A stretch of 64,000 nt of DNA, from contig NZ_JANQAH010000007.1 in NCBI RefSeq assembly GCF_024707125.1, forward strand, positions 310,001 to 374,000, given 5' to 3'. Position 1 is the first letter of the stretch; each line of letters starts with the position of its first letter. Source of the stretch: Devosia sp. GTDB lineage: Bacteria > Pseudomonadota > Alphaproteobacteria > Rhizobiales > Devosiaceae. The translations under genes and the position numbers were made by a program. The notes below the pieces were generated by a model, which saw only the letters and a list, made by a program, of their open reading frames with translations, ran no database searches and was not told where the DNA came from. Positions 32,973 to 40,640 of this stretch are shown here, one piece after another.

Positions 32973-33425
32973 ATGATTTCCTCCTTCGCCGACCCCAAAT
33001 TGCTAAGCCATGACGAACTCGAAGAGGGCACCATCTTCGCGCCGCGCTTCGATGCCCATGGCCTCATCACGGTCGTCACGATTGAGGATGGCACCAAGGA
33101 CGTCCTCATGGTCGCGCATATGAACGCCGAAACCCTCAGCCTGACGCTGGAAACCGGCATCGCCCACTATTGGTCGCGCTCGCGAAAAGCCATCTGGAAG
33201 AAGGGCGAAACCTCGGGCGAATTGCAGGAAGTCGTCGAACTGCGCACCGACTGCGACCAGGACTGTCTCGTCATGACCGTCCGCCAGACCGGCCGCGGCG
33301 CCGCCTGCCACACCGGCCGCAAAAGCTGCTTCTATCGCAGTGTCGAGACGGAAAACGGCATTGCGCGGCTGGAGGACACGGGCCTGCCGAAGCTGTTCGA
33401 TCCGAAGGATGTGTACGGGAAGTAA
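32973..33425 (+). CDS. hisI: Phosphoribosyl-AMP cyclohydrolase
   Basis: Third step of histidine synthesis, opening the adenine ring of PR-AMP. 150 residues from ATG 32973 ([11 protein letters not shown]), the usual size for the stand-alone enzyme without the HisE domain. The metal site is in TDCDQDC with the later [11 protein letters not shown], and [14 protein letters not shown] is the conserved middle block. The upstream in-frame ATG at 32922 would overlap the end region of the AraC gene and is less likely. The other his genes are not in the window. Confidence 0.9.
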   Translation: MISSFADPKLLSHDELEEGTIFAPRFDAHGLITVVTIEDGTKDVLMVAHMNAETLSLTLETGIAHYWSRSRKAIWKKGETSGELQEVVELRTDCDQDCLVMTVRQTGRGAACHTGRKSCFYRSVETENGIARLEDTGLPKLFDPKDVYGK

Positions 33426-33469
33426 CGTAGCGCTTGGCGCCAGTGCTCTGACGCCGCTCCCACCTCCAT

Positions 33470-33545
33470 CGTCATTGCCGGGCTCGTCCCGGCAATCCAT
33501 CTCGCCTCCGCATGGACCACCGGGACAAGCCCGGTGGTGACGACA
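33470..33545. repeat. Palindromic repeat (GTCATTGCCGGG family)
   Basis: Two stem-loops, GCCGGGctcgtCCCGGC and CACCGGGacaagCCCGGTG, are placed head-to-head around a spacer beginning AATCCAT and ending ATGGAC, with outer arms GTCAT and GTGAC. This type of doublet is common between genes in Hyphomicrobiales. It is 30 bp from copy 2 of the ATCCCCGCG family. Confidence 0.8.
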
Positions 33546-33574
33546 AACTATGGGGTAGGTGACCCAGCAATATC

Positions 33575-33653
33575 CACCGTGTCATCCCCGCGAAAGCGGG
33601 GATCTCATTTTGAGGAAGCACTGATTCCCGCCTTCGCGGGAATGACGCCGTGG
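33575..33653. repeat. REP-like bipartite repeat, copy 2 (ATCCCCGCGAAAGCGGGGAT family)
   Basis: The same inverted pair as at 25795-25877: CCCCGCgaaaGCGGGG then a spacer and CCCGCcttcGCGGG, with CCACCG and CCGTGG outer flanks. The second stem has one base changed relative to copy 1. It lies just after the stop of the leftward exported-protein gene. Confidence 0.85.
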
Positions 33654-33666
33654 GGATGCGCGGCCC

Positions 33667-34656
33667 TCAAACCCCGCCATAAACACTCGTCAGCACTTCG
33701 ATTTCACGCGATCCGCCCGAAACCACCTGCACTTCGCGGTTATAAACCTTCTCGCCTTGCTTGGCGAAAATCAGATAGTCGCCTTCCGCCAGCACGGTGG
33801 ACGGGAAAGCCCCGCGGTCCGTAAAGACGGTAGCGCCGTCCGGTGTCTTCACCGTCCACTCCACGTCAGCAATGGCCTCGCCGCCTTCTTCCGAAACCAG
33901 CCGGAACGACACTTCGCTCGCATGGTGGTAGAGCGTTGCGTCGGTCAGTTCGCCCGATTCCACGCGCAGGTCGGCCCGCACCACGGCATTGATCGTCCCG
34001 AAGTGCGAGACGATGTGATAGGTGCCGGCATTGAGCGTGACGATGTCATTGGGCGGCAGGTTTTCGGCGATCAGCACGCGGCTGGCCTCTTCGCCGGCGG
34101 TAAAAATGTCGAAGCGCAACTGGGTCGGCGCGATCGGAATGTCACCGGTCACGGCCGAATTCAGCCGCAAGGCGCCGGCTTCGAGATCGACCACCTTTTC
34201 ATTATTGCCCGGCACCACCGACAGGGATTCGCTGAGCTGGGCTCGCCCATAGGCGGCATGCACCACATATTCGCCCGGCGGCAGATCGAGCCGCGCCGTT
34301 GATTCCTCTGATTTGGCAACGAGCGTCATATTGCCCTGAGCATCGGGCACGCTGTCGAACACCCGCCAGACGACACCCTCGGGAATAGACGGACCTTCCT
34401 GCGTAATCCTTGCAGTCAGGGTCACCGACTGCGGAACGCTGGTTACCGCCGTAATGGCATCGGCAGCCGTACCTGCGGCGGGCGCGGCCGCCGGAGGCGG
34501 CAGATTGTTCGGATCGGGGCGCGGCCGGGGCAGGGGCGGAATCTCGGCGTTCTCTTGCGCGAAGACGACAGGCGCAGAGGCAACCGTCACGCTCGCAAAG
34601 CTGAGAATGGCACAGGCAATCAGGCGATAGACAGGCAGCATGGTTGTTCGGGCCAA
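33667..34656 (-). CDS. Exported protein with Ig-like/carboxypeptidase-regulatory-like repeats
   Basis: 329 residues. Signal peptide about 1-34 (IACAILSFASVTVASAPVVFAQ), then a proline-rich linker (PPLPRPRPDPNNLPPP). It continues with repeated beta-sandwich-like units, each with a PGEYVVHAAYG, AGTYHIVSHFG or EGDYLIFAKQG strand near its end. These three strands look like repeats of one module, spaced about 85-90 residues apart. Periplasmic; function unknown. An alternative start is the sixth codon (MLPVYR). Monocistronic. Confidence 0.7.
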   Translation of the reverse strand: MARTTMLPVYRLIACAILSFASVTVASAPVVFAQENAEIPPLPRPRPDPNNLPPPAAAPAAGTAADAITAVTSVPQSVTLTARITQEGPSIPEGVVWRVFDSVPDAQGNMTLVAKSEESTARLDLPPGEYVVHAAYGRAQLSESLSVVPGNNEKVVDLEAGALRLNSAVTGDIPIAPTQLRFDIFTAGEEASRVLIAENLPPNDIVTLNAGTYHIVSHFGTINAVVRADLRVESGELTDATLYHHASEVSFRLVSEEGGEAIADVEWTVKTPDGATVFTDRGAFPSTVLAEGDYLIFAKQGEKVYNREVQVVSGGSREIEVLTSVYGGV

Positions 34657-34810
34657 TAGAGAAGGTCAGGGCGCCCCGACTCTTTTCAGGATAGAGCGCG
34701 ATTACGGAAAAGCTGTGTCACACTCGGAACGGCTTGAAAACCGGTGCTGGTTTGGGTCAAAGCAATTTCCTTAAGGCCCGCCCATTTCAAGCTGCCCTCA
34801 AGGATAGACC

Positions 34811-35389
34811 ATGCCCGCCAATCCAGCCCTGCGTGACCACCTTCTTACTCGCCGTTCCGTCGGCCAGGCGTTTCTCGCCGAACCCGCACCGACCGGCGCC
34901 GATCTGCAGACGCTGCTGACCATCGCGACGCGCGTTCCCGATCACGGCAAGCTCGCACCCTGGCGTTTGGTCCTCTTCTCCGGCGATGCCCGCGCCGCAG
35001 CCGGTGAAAAGCTCGCCGAAATCGCCAAGCGCAAGCGCCCGGAAATTGATGAAACAGGCCTCGAAATCGAGCGCCGCCAGTTCGTCCCCGCGCCCCTCGT
35101 CATCGGCGTCATCTCAACCGCCAAGCCGCATGTAAAAATTCCGGAATTCGAGCAATTGCTCTCGGCCGGCAATGTCGCCTTCAACCTCGTCCACGGCGCC
35201 TATGCCCTCGGCTATGCTGCGACCTGGATCACCCGCTGGTACACATTCGACACCGACGCGGCCGCTATGCTCGGCGCGAAAGAAGGTGAGCGCTTCGTCG
35301 GTTTCGTCCATATCGGCACCCCGACAACCACGATCGAAGACCGTCCGCGTCCGGACCTGGCCGAAATCGTAACAGAATGGCGCCCGTAA
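34811..35389 (+). CDS. Nitroreductase family protein (YdjA-like)
   Basis: 192 residues of FMN-dependent nitroreductase fold, short type. FMN-binding marks are TRRSVGQAF near residues 13-21, RVPDHGKLAPWRLV (41-54), and the late FVGFVHIGTPT. The residue count and pattern match YdjA-like proteins, for which a physiological substrate is not firmly known. The gene is alone, with about 150 bp in front, and the lytic transglycosylase follows after 77 bp. Confidence 0.85.
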   Translation: MPANPALRDHLLTRRSVGQAFLAEPAPTGADLQTLLTIATRVPDHGKLAPWRLVLFSGDARAAAGEKLAEIAKRKRPEIDETGLEIERRQFVPAPLVIGVISTAKPHVKIPEFEQLLSAGNVAFNLVHGAYALGYAATWITRWYTFDTDAAAMLGAKEGERFVGFVHIGTPTTTIEDRPRPDLAEIVTEWRP

Positions 35390-35400
35390 CAGGCTCGATG

Positions 35401-35455
35401 TTAACAGTCTGTTAGCGATAATAATGCAGAGGTTAACGCAGTCTTCGCGCTAACC
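35401..35455. promoter_or_regulatory. CtrA-like half-matched box and inverted repeat before the lytic transglycosylase
   Basis: TTAA-N7-TTAG at 35401-35415 differs from the CtrA consensus by one base. At 35431-35455 GGTTAACGC and GCGCTAACC form an inverted repeat with one mismatch around seven bases. Both sit within 66 bp of the ATG at 35467. Confidence 0.35.
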
Positions 35456-35466
35456 TCAGGCTGTTA

Positions 35467-36267
35467 ATGGGCGTCCAGTCCATCTCCGTTCCGCAGAATC
35501 TGGCCACCGCGCTCACCGCGGCCGGCAATCGCAGCGGCGTGGACTTCTCCTATCTTTTGCAGACGGCGATGCGCGAAAGCAGCCTCAACCCGTCTGCAAA
35601 GGCCAGCACTTCCTCAGCCGTCGGCCTCTTCCAGTTCCTCGAAGGCACCTGGCTGCAGGTGATGAAGCAGGAAGGCCCGCGCTTGGGCTACGGCAATATT
35701 GCCAATGAAATTCAACGACGTAGCGACGGCAGCTACACGGTCGCCGACCCCGCGCGAAAAGCCGAAATCCTCAAACTGCGCGAAGATCCGCAGATCGCCG
35801 CGGACCTTGCCGCCGCCTTCACCCGCTCCAATGGCGAATACCTGAAATCCAGATTCGGCCGTAACCCCAGCGCCGGCGAACTCTACATCGCCCACTTCTT
35901 GGGAGCTGAAGGCGCCGAGCGCATGTTCAAGGCCGGCCTCGAAAATCCCGACCAGCTAGCGGTCAATCTCTTCCCCCGCCAGGCCGACGCCAACCAGGCG
36001 ATTTTCTACAGCAACGGCCAGCCGCGCACCATTCGCGACGTCTACCGCACCCTCGTCGCCAAGCACGAAGGTGTTACAAATGCTGCGTTTTCTACCCAGC
36101 AGATGGCCGGGCAGGGCGCCGGCCAACCCGAACCGCTCCCCGTCGTGCCGTCGCGATTCTCGACCGACAACATGTCCTTTACCGGTCTCTTCAAGACCGT
36201 TCCCGAAGAGGCAGAAGCACCACCCGCCGGCGGTTCTGCCTTCTTCACCCAGCTTTACGCTCGTTAA
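35467..36267 (+). CDS. Lytic transglycosylase domain protein
   Basis: 266 residues. An N-terminal SLT-like domain has the catalytic Glu37 in QTAMRESSLNP and the downstream SSAVGLFQFLEGTW. A long helical part follows, ending with a proline-rich tail (GAGQPEPLPVVP). No classical signal peptide is visible, as in flagellar-type or otherwise specialised transglycosylases of Alphaproteobacteria such as SltF-like proteins. It begins at an ATG 12 bp after a possible CtrA-controlled promoter region, and the next gene is a DUF2336 protein after 78 bp. Confidence 0.78.
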   Translation: MGVQSISVPQNLATALTAAGNRSGVDFSYLLQTAMRESSLNPSAKASTSSAVGLFQFLEGTWLQVMKQEGPRLGYGNIANEIQRRSDGSYTVADPARKAEILKLREDPQIAADLAAAFTRSNGEYLKSRFGRNPSAGELYIAHFLGAEGAERMFKAGLENPDQLAVNLFPRQADANQAIFYSNGQPRTIRDVYRTLVAKHEGVTNAAFSTQQMAGQGAGQPEPLPVVPSRFSTDNMSFTGLFKTVPEEAEAPPAGGSAFFTQLYAR

Positions 36268-36345
36268 CAGCGGCTTGCCGTTTATGGTGAACGGTTCCTT
36301 AAATACTCTCGGCTAGGCTTTCTTCGCTCGGGTGTGGAGAGAGTA

Positions 36346-37551
36346 ATGATCGAGTATAGCGAGTTCGTCCGGCTGTCCCGGTCCAATGATAGCGATGAGC
36401 GCGGTCACGCCGCCCATCTGGCTGCCTTGGCTTTTCTCGACCACCATGGCCCCGCTGACGAACACGCTGCCCTCTACGCCGCCCTGATCAACTTCCTTGA
36501 TGATCCTTCGGTGAAGGTGCGAGCTGCCTTGGCCTACGGGCTGCTCCATTCGCTGGACGCGCCCCGGCCGATCATGATCGCATTGCTGCAGGATAGCCCC
36601 ATCATATCGCGCGCGATTCTTCAGTATTCGCCGATACTTATCGATGCCGACCTGCTCGGATGCGTCCGCAAGGGCGATCAGTCCATCTGGCTCGCCATCG
36701 CCCAGCGCAGCAAGCTTTCGCCCCGCATCGCTGCCGAACTGATTGCCCGGCAGGATCGGAATATTACTCAGCACGTTCTGCGCCGCGCAGACGTCGGAAT
36801 CGATTCCGAGCTTCTGGTGGAACTAGCAAGGAGCGAAGGCCAGGACGCGCAAATGCGCGGTGCCTTGCTGTCTCGTCCGGATCTGCCGGCGCCCGCTCGC
36901 CTGATCCTCGTCCAGCGCGTTACGGAAGCCCTGCGAGAGCTGCGTCTCGTCCGCGGCTCTCTGGCCCCGGACCGATTGGCCCGTTTGCTGCGTGATGGCT
37001 CCGATACTGCGCTGTCTTCGATCGGCGAAAACGAGGCATGCCAGCAAAGGCAGGATTTCGTGCAGGGGCTGGTCGGATCGAGCCAGCTCAATTCGCGCAT
37101 CCTCCTCCATGCGGTTGTCACGGGCCACGTCATGTTCTTCGCGTCCTGCGTTGCCGAGCTGGCCGAAGTCTCGCGCGAGAAGGTCTTTACGCTGCTCGAA
37201 GGCGGTAGCCGGGCGTCGCTTTCCGCAATGTTCGCGCGGGCAGGCTTGTCGGCCGATCTCGGTAAGGTGCTGGTGCAATTAGTTCTTTATGCGCGAACCG
37301 CTGATCTCGCTGACGACATCACGGCCCGTCACTACGTCGTGACGGCGCTCACCGAGGAACTGATCAACGATCATGACGGTGTGATTCCGCCGGCTCTGGA
37401 AGAGACCTTCGCCTATCTCAGCGAGCAGAATATTGCGCTGGCCCGCAAGGCCGCGCGCGGTGTTATGCGCGCCTTCGCCGAAACAACTCACCTTGCAATG
37501 GCGCTACCACCGGCGGCTACCGAGCGGATGCTGGAACTGCCCGCAGCCTAA
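36346..37551 (+). CDS. DUF2336 domain-containing protein
   Basis: A 401-residue, almost all-helical protein with HEAT-like patterns (VRAALAYGLL, ISRAILQYSPILIDADLL, LIARQDRNITQHVLRRADV). DUF2336 proteins are widespread in Hyphomicrobiales and poorly understood; some are near cell-cycle or motility genes. ATG 36346 (MIEYSEF) is preferred over the upstream GTG frame start. Convergent with NAD kinase after 6 bp. Confidence 0.75.
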   Translation: MIEYSEFVRLSRSNDSDERGHAAHLAALAFLDHHGPADEHAALYAALINFLDDPSVKVRAALAYGLLHSLDAPRPIMIALLQDSPIISRAILQYSPILIDADLLGCVRKGDQSIWLAIAQRSKLSPRIAAELIARQDRNITQHVLRRADVGIDSELLVELARSEGQDAQMRGALLSRPDLPAPARLILVQRVTEALRELRLVRGSLAPDRLARLLRDGSDTALSSIGENEACQQRQDFVQGLVGSSQLNSRILLHAVVTGHVMFFASCVAELAEVSREKVFTLLEGGSRASLSAMFARAGLSADLGKVLVQLVLYARTADLADDITARHYVVTALTEELINDHDGVIPPALEETFAYLSEQNIALARKAARGVMRAFAETTHLAMALPPAATERMLELPAA

Positions 37552-37557
37552 GTGGCA

Positions 37558-38334
37558 CTAGAACTTGAACTGCTCGCTGAGCACCCGCTCTTCAAGGCTC
37601 TTGCCCGGATCGAAGAGCAGCGTCACGCCGTGCGAGCGGTCCTCGCGAACGGTAACCTCGCGCACGTTCTGAATTTCGATATTGTCCGCGACTGCGCTGA
37701 CCGGCCGCTTTTCGGCCTCGTGCAGTACAAAGCGCACCTCAGCCCGATTGCTGAGAATCGCCCCACGCCAGCGGCGAGGCCGAAAGGGTGAGATCGGGGT
37801 AAGCGCGAGCAGCGGTGCCTCGATCGGCAAAATCGGGCCGTGCGCCGAGAGATTGTAGGCAGTGGAGCCGGCGGGCGTGGACAACAGGATTCCGTCGCAG
37901 ATCAGTTCGTCGAGCCGGATTTCATTGTCGACCGCAATTTGAATCTTGGCCGCCTGATGGGTCGAGCGGAAGAGCGAGACCTCGTTCAGGGCCAGGGCGA
38001 TGCGGCGCTTGCCGGAAGCGTCGAGCACTTCCATCGAAAGCGGATAGATTTTCGTGCGCTGCGCCGATTGCAGGCGCTGGACAATATCTGCCTCGGCGAA
38101 GTCGTTCATCATGAAGCCGACCGAACCGAAATTCATGCCGTAAACCGGCGTTCCGTGCGGCATCACGCGATGGAGGGTCTGCAGCATGAGGCCATCGCCA
38201 CCGAGGGCTACGACATAGTCAGCATCGTCGATGGAAACGTTGCCCAAGACCTTGCGGAGCCGTTCCGCTGCGACCTCGGAGCCGGGCGTTTCATTGGTCA
38301 CGATTGCTACGCGAGGAAGTGCCGAACCGCTCAC
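37558..38334 (-). CDS. nadK: NAD kinase
   Basis: Phosphorylates NAD to NADP. With the GTG start at 38334, preceded by GGGGGG 4-9 bases ahead, the protein is 258 residues, the usual alphaproteobacterial length. An ATG-initiated frame at 38376 would add 14 residues of low quality. The GGDG motif lies at about 45-48, followed by NFGSVGFMMND and the DELICDGILLSTPAGSTAYN block, as in ppnK-type kinases. Convergent with DUF2336. Confidence 0.9.
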   Translation of the reverse strand: MSGSALPRVAIVTNETPGSEVAAERLRKVLGNVSIDDADYVVALGGDGLMLQTLHRVMPHGTPVYGMNFGSVGFMMNDFAEADIVQRLQSAQRTKIYPLSMEVLDASGKRRIALALNEVSLFRSTHQAAKIQIAVDNEIRLDELICDGILLSTPAGSTAYNLSAHGPILPIEAPLLALTPISPFRPRRWRGAILSNRAEVRFVLHEAEKRPVSAVADNIEIQNVREVTVREDRSHGVTLLFDPGKSLEERVLSEQFKF

Positions 38335-38524
38335 ATTGCCCCCCAAATCGAATGCAGGCAGTGCCAACCGGCACATCTTTGTCGCCGCGCTTCGTCCTTG
38401 GGTGCTTCGTGGCTACCAAGTGCGAAGTGCCGCTGGAATATGGGGTCGCTAGTAGCAAAGGCAGGACCGAAAGGCGAGCGATAGCTTTCTGGGGGCTGGG
38501 TTTTGGTTGTTTTTCGAGAAGGAG

Positions 38525-38553
38525 CGGCCGCCCCTGCGTTGCAGGGGCGGCCG
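38525..38553 (-). terminator. GC-rich hairpin after the small exported protein gene
   Basis: CGGCCGCCCCTGC and GCAGGGGCGGCCG around GTT, a perfect 13-bp stem, 15 bp beyond the stop codon of the leftward gene. There is no clear T-run on that strand, so it may be a terminator or a repeat-like palindrome. Confidence 0.55.
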
Positions 38554-38567
38554 TGGTGTCCAGACGA

Positions 38568-39005
38568 TCAGTTGGACTGGAAGTCCTTGGGACCCTGCCA
38601 GTTTGGACCATCGTTGTCCGGGTTCACAAAGTCTCCTGGACCAGAGAACCCGCCGCCATTGCCACCGTTTCCAATGTTGCCGCCACCAAAGCCACCACCA
38701 CCGGCGGAGAGCGCGTTCGCGCTGGGTAGGCCGATCACGCGGTTGACGGCGATCTGGTTGTCGATCCCCGGCCAGCGACACTGGGCCTGGTTTACGTTGA
38801 GGTAGGCACAAGCGACCGGCACGGTCTGCGTCTGGCACTGCAGGACGTTGCCTTCGATGCTGAAGATGCCGCTGTGCTTGTCGCAGCGCTCGGCAAAAAT
38901 GCTGGCCGGCAGTTCGACATTGCGTGTTGCGGCCTGAGCGGGCAGGGCCGAGACAAGGCCCGTAAAGGCGACGGCAAGCGAGAGTGAAAGGGCAAAAGTC
39001 TTCAT
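38568..39005 (-). CDS. Small exported protein with glycine/asparagine-rich tail
   Basis: 145 residues. Signal peptide 1-25 (LSLSLAVAFTGLVSALPAQA). The mature part has four cysteines that could form two disulfides (ERCDKH, LQCQTQ, VACAYL, QCRWPG). It is followed by a low-complexity Gly/Asn tail (SAGGGGFGGGNIGNGG) and an acidic end. No family recognised. The composition fits a periplasmic or surface protein. Confidence 0.6.
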   Translation of the reverse strand: MKTFALSLSLAVAFTGLVSALPAQAATRNVELPASIFAERCDKHSGIFSIEGNVLQCQTQTVPVACAYLNVNQAQCRWPGIDNQIAVNRVIGLPSANALSAGGGGFGGGNIGNGGNGGGFSGPGDFVNPDNDGPNWQGPKDFQSN

Positions 39006-39122
39006 GGTGTTCTCCTCTGTTGTTTGAGCGCATCGGCGCTTCGATAGCGCACTTGCTAACGGAGGTGACTTCGACTGGGCGTGAACCGGATGTTTGGTTT
39101 GGGTTCAGTAAGGAACGCTGGC

Positions 39123-39147
39123 GGAACCTCGATCCCCCTCGCGGGTT
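39123..39147 (+). promoter_or_regulatory. EcfG-type (general stress) promoter before the 52-residue gene
   Basis: GGAACC at 39123-39128, with GTT at 39145-39147 and 17 bases between GGAAC and GTT, fits the alphaproteobacterial EcfG consensus (GGAAC, 16-17 bases, GTT). The expected start of transcription is just before an optimal AGGAAGGAGGT ribosome-binding site. No other standard promoter is evident. Confidence 0.5.
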
Positions 39148-39171
39148 GCTTCCCTAGGAAGGAGGTGTGCC

Positions 39172-39330
39172 ATGGCAAAACACAAATCTTCGCCCGCGCC
39201 GTTTGAAACGCGGCCAGGTCACCAGATGGACGACAATGTCGACGACCTCGGCCACAAGGGAGACAAGGAAATGCTCGAGCAGCCTGTTGATCCCAAGAAA
39301 AAGGCGCCCAATGACGAGCGACGCGGATAG
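39172..39330 (+). CDS. 52-residue hydrophilic protein, probable general-stress-response gene
   Basis: A short gene, ATG 39172 to TAG 39330, preceded by AGGAAGGAGGT at 39156-39166, one of the best ribosome-binding sites in the window. The product is very hydrophilic, rich in Asp, Lys and Pro, with no predicted helix-spanning or secretory segment (e.g. PGHQMDDNVDDLGHKGDKEM and PVDPKKKAPNDERRG). Such small disordered proteins behind EcfG-type promoters are common in Alphaproteobacteria. Function unknown; a role in stress tolerance is inferred from the promoter only. Confidence 0.65.
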   Translation: MAKHKSSPAPFETRPGHQMDDNVDDLGHKGDKEMLEQPVDPKKKAPNDERRG

Positions 39331-39386
39331 CGTCGCGCCAAGTGCCTTGCGGGTACCGATCCTCAATGCTAAACGGCCCTCAGCAA

Positions 39387-39462
<76 letters not shown>

Positions 39463-39729
39463 CACCTCCCTCCATCAATATGTCTGCCTGAGCGCCCGAA
39501 ACGGCGTGTAGAATTATTTTTGCGCGTGGGTGGCTCGCCGCGAGCGGTGCGGGGGTGTGACGCGGGCTCAGATGGAGAGGTTTATCAGTGCGCGAAGCGG
39601 CGCCGCACTATTTTGCCTCAAGCCCCTGAAACCCCAGCGTTTCAGGCATTTTCCACCTTGCTGGGAAGGGGGCTACGCAAGTAGGTACAAGCTGAATATG
39701 CCGGATCGCCATCAACAGGCTGGACCATC
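39463..39729. other. Non-coding leader region in front of cysD
   Basis: About 267 bp between tRNA-Thr and cysD. It holds one clear stem-loop, CCTGAAAC / GTTTCAGG around a six-base loop (39625-39646), and the promoter for the sulfate-activation operon. No known riboswitch was recognised. The short open frames here have no ribosome-binding site or conserved look. Confidence 0.4.
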
Positions 39730-40638
39730 GTGACCCCAACTCCTCTCACCCATCTGCAATCTCTGGAAGCGGAGAGCATCGAGATTCTGCGCGAGGTTGC
39801 TGCGAGTTTCGAGCGGCCGGTGATGATGTATTCGATCGGCAAGGATTCGAGCGTCCTGCTGCATCTTGCACGCAAGGCATTTTTCCCGAGCAAGATTCCG
39901 TTTCCGCTGCTGCATGTCGATACGACGTTCAAGTTCAAGGAAATGATCGCGTTTCGCGATCGAACGGCCGAGGAATACGGCTTCGACCTGATCACCCACA
40001 CCAATCAGGATGGCGTACGGGACGGGATCAATCCTTTTGATCATGGCTCCTCGCGCTACACCGACATCATGAAGACGGCCGCCCTGCGCCAGGCGCTCAA
40101 TGCTGGGCGCTATGATGCGGCAATCGGTGGCGCGCGGCGCGACGAGGAAAAGTCTCGGGCAAAGGAACGCGTCTTTTCGCACCGCAATGCCAGTCACGCC
40201 TGGGACCCGAAGAACCAGCGGCCGGAGCTGTGGCGGACGTTCAATACCCGCCTCAATCCGGGCGAAAGCATGCGCGTCTTCCCGATCTCCAATTGGACCG
40301 AGTTGGACGTCTGGACCTACATCTACGCGGAAAACATCCCCATCGTGCCGCTCTATTTTGCGAAGCCCCGGCCGGTGGTCGAACGCTCAGGCACCTTGAT
40401 CATGGTGGATGACGAACGTCTCCCGTTGGCGCAAGGCGAGACGCCGCGCCACGAAACCGTGCGCTTCCGTACCCTTGGTTGCTATCCGCTGACCGGTGCC
40501 ATTCGTTCCAACGCCGCCGACCTGCCTTCGATCATCATGGAAATGCAGGCGAGCCGCACCTCCGAGCGCGAGGGCCGGCTGATCGACAGCGATTCCGTCG
40601 GTTCGATGGAAAAGAAGAAGCAGGAAGGCTATTTCTGA
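39730..40638 (+). CDS. cysD: Sulfate adenylyltransferase subunit 2
   Basis: Makes adenosine 5'-phosphosulfate from sulfate and ATP, together with the CysN GTPase. 302 residues from a GTG start at 39730. The PP-loop-type [15 protein letters not shown] lies near residues 35-49, and [18 protein letters not shown] and [11 protein letters not shown] are conserved CysD blocks. The next gene, the fused cysNC, begins 2 bp after its stop, forming a tight operon. The absence of a local cysH/cysI means APS reduction genes are elsewhere. Confidence 0.95.
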   Translation: MTPTPLTHLQSLEAESIEILREVAASFERPVMMYSIGKDSSVLLHLARKAFFPSKIPFPLLHVDTTFKFKEMIAFRDRTAEEYGFDLITHTNQDGVRDGINPFDHGSSRYTDIMKTAALRQALNAGRYDAAIGGARRDEEKSRAKERVFSHRNASHAWDPKNQRPELWRTFNTRLNPGESMRVFPISNWTELDVWTYIYAENIPIVPLYFAKPRPVVERSGTLIMVDDERLPLAQGETPRHETVRFRTLGCYPLTGAIRSNAADLPSIIMEMQASRTSEREGRLIDSDSVGSMEKKKQEGYF

Positions 40639-40640
40639 GT

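Noticed and set aside
25795..33653. Short direct and inverted repeats resembling a CRISPR array
   Set aside because: Only two copies of one element, 7.8 kb apart, with no regular spacers and no cas genes; they are REP-like.
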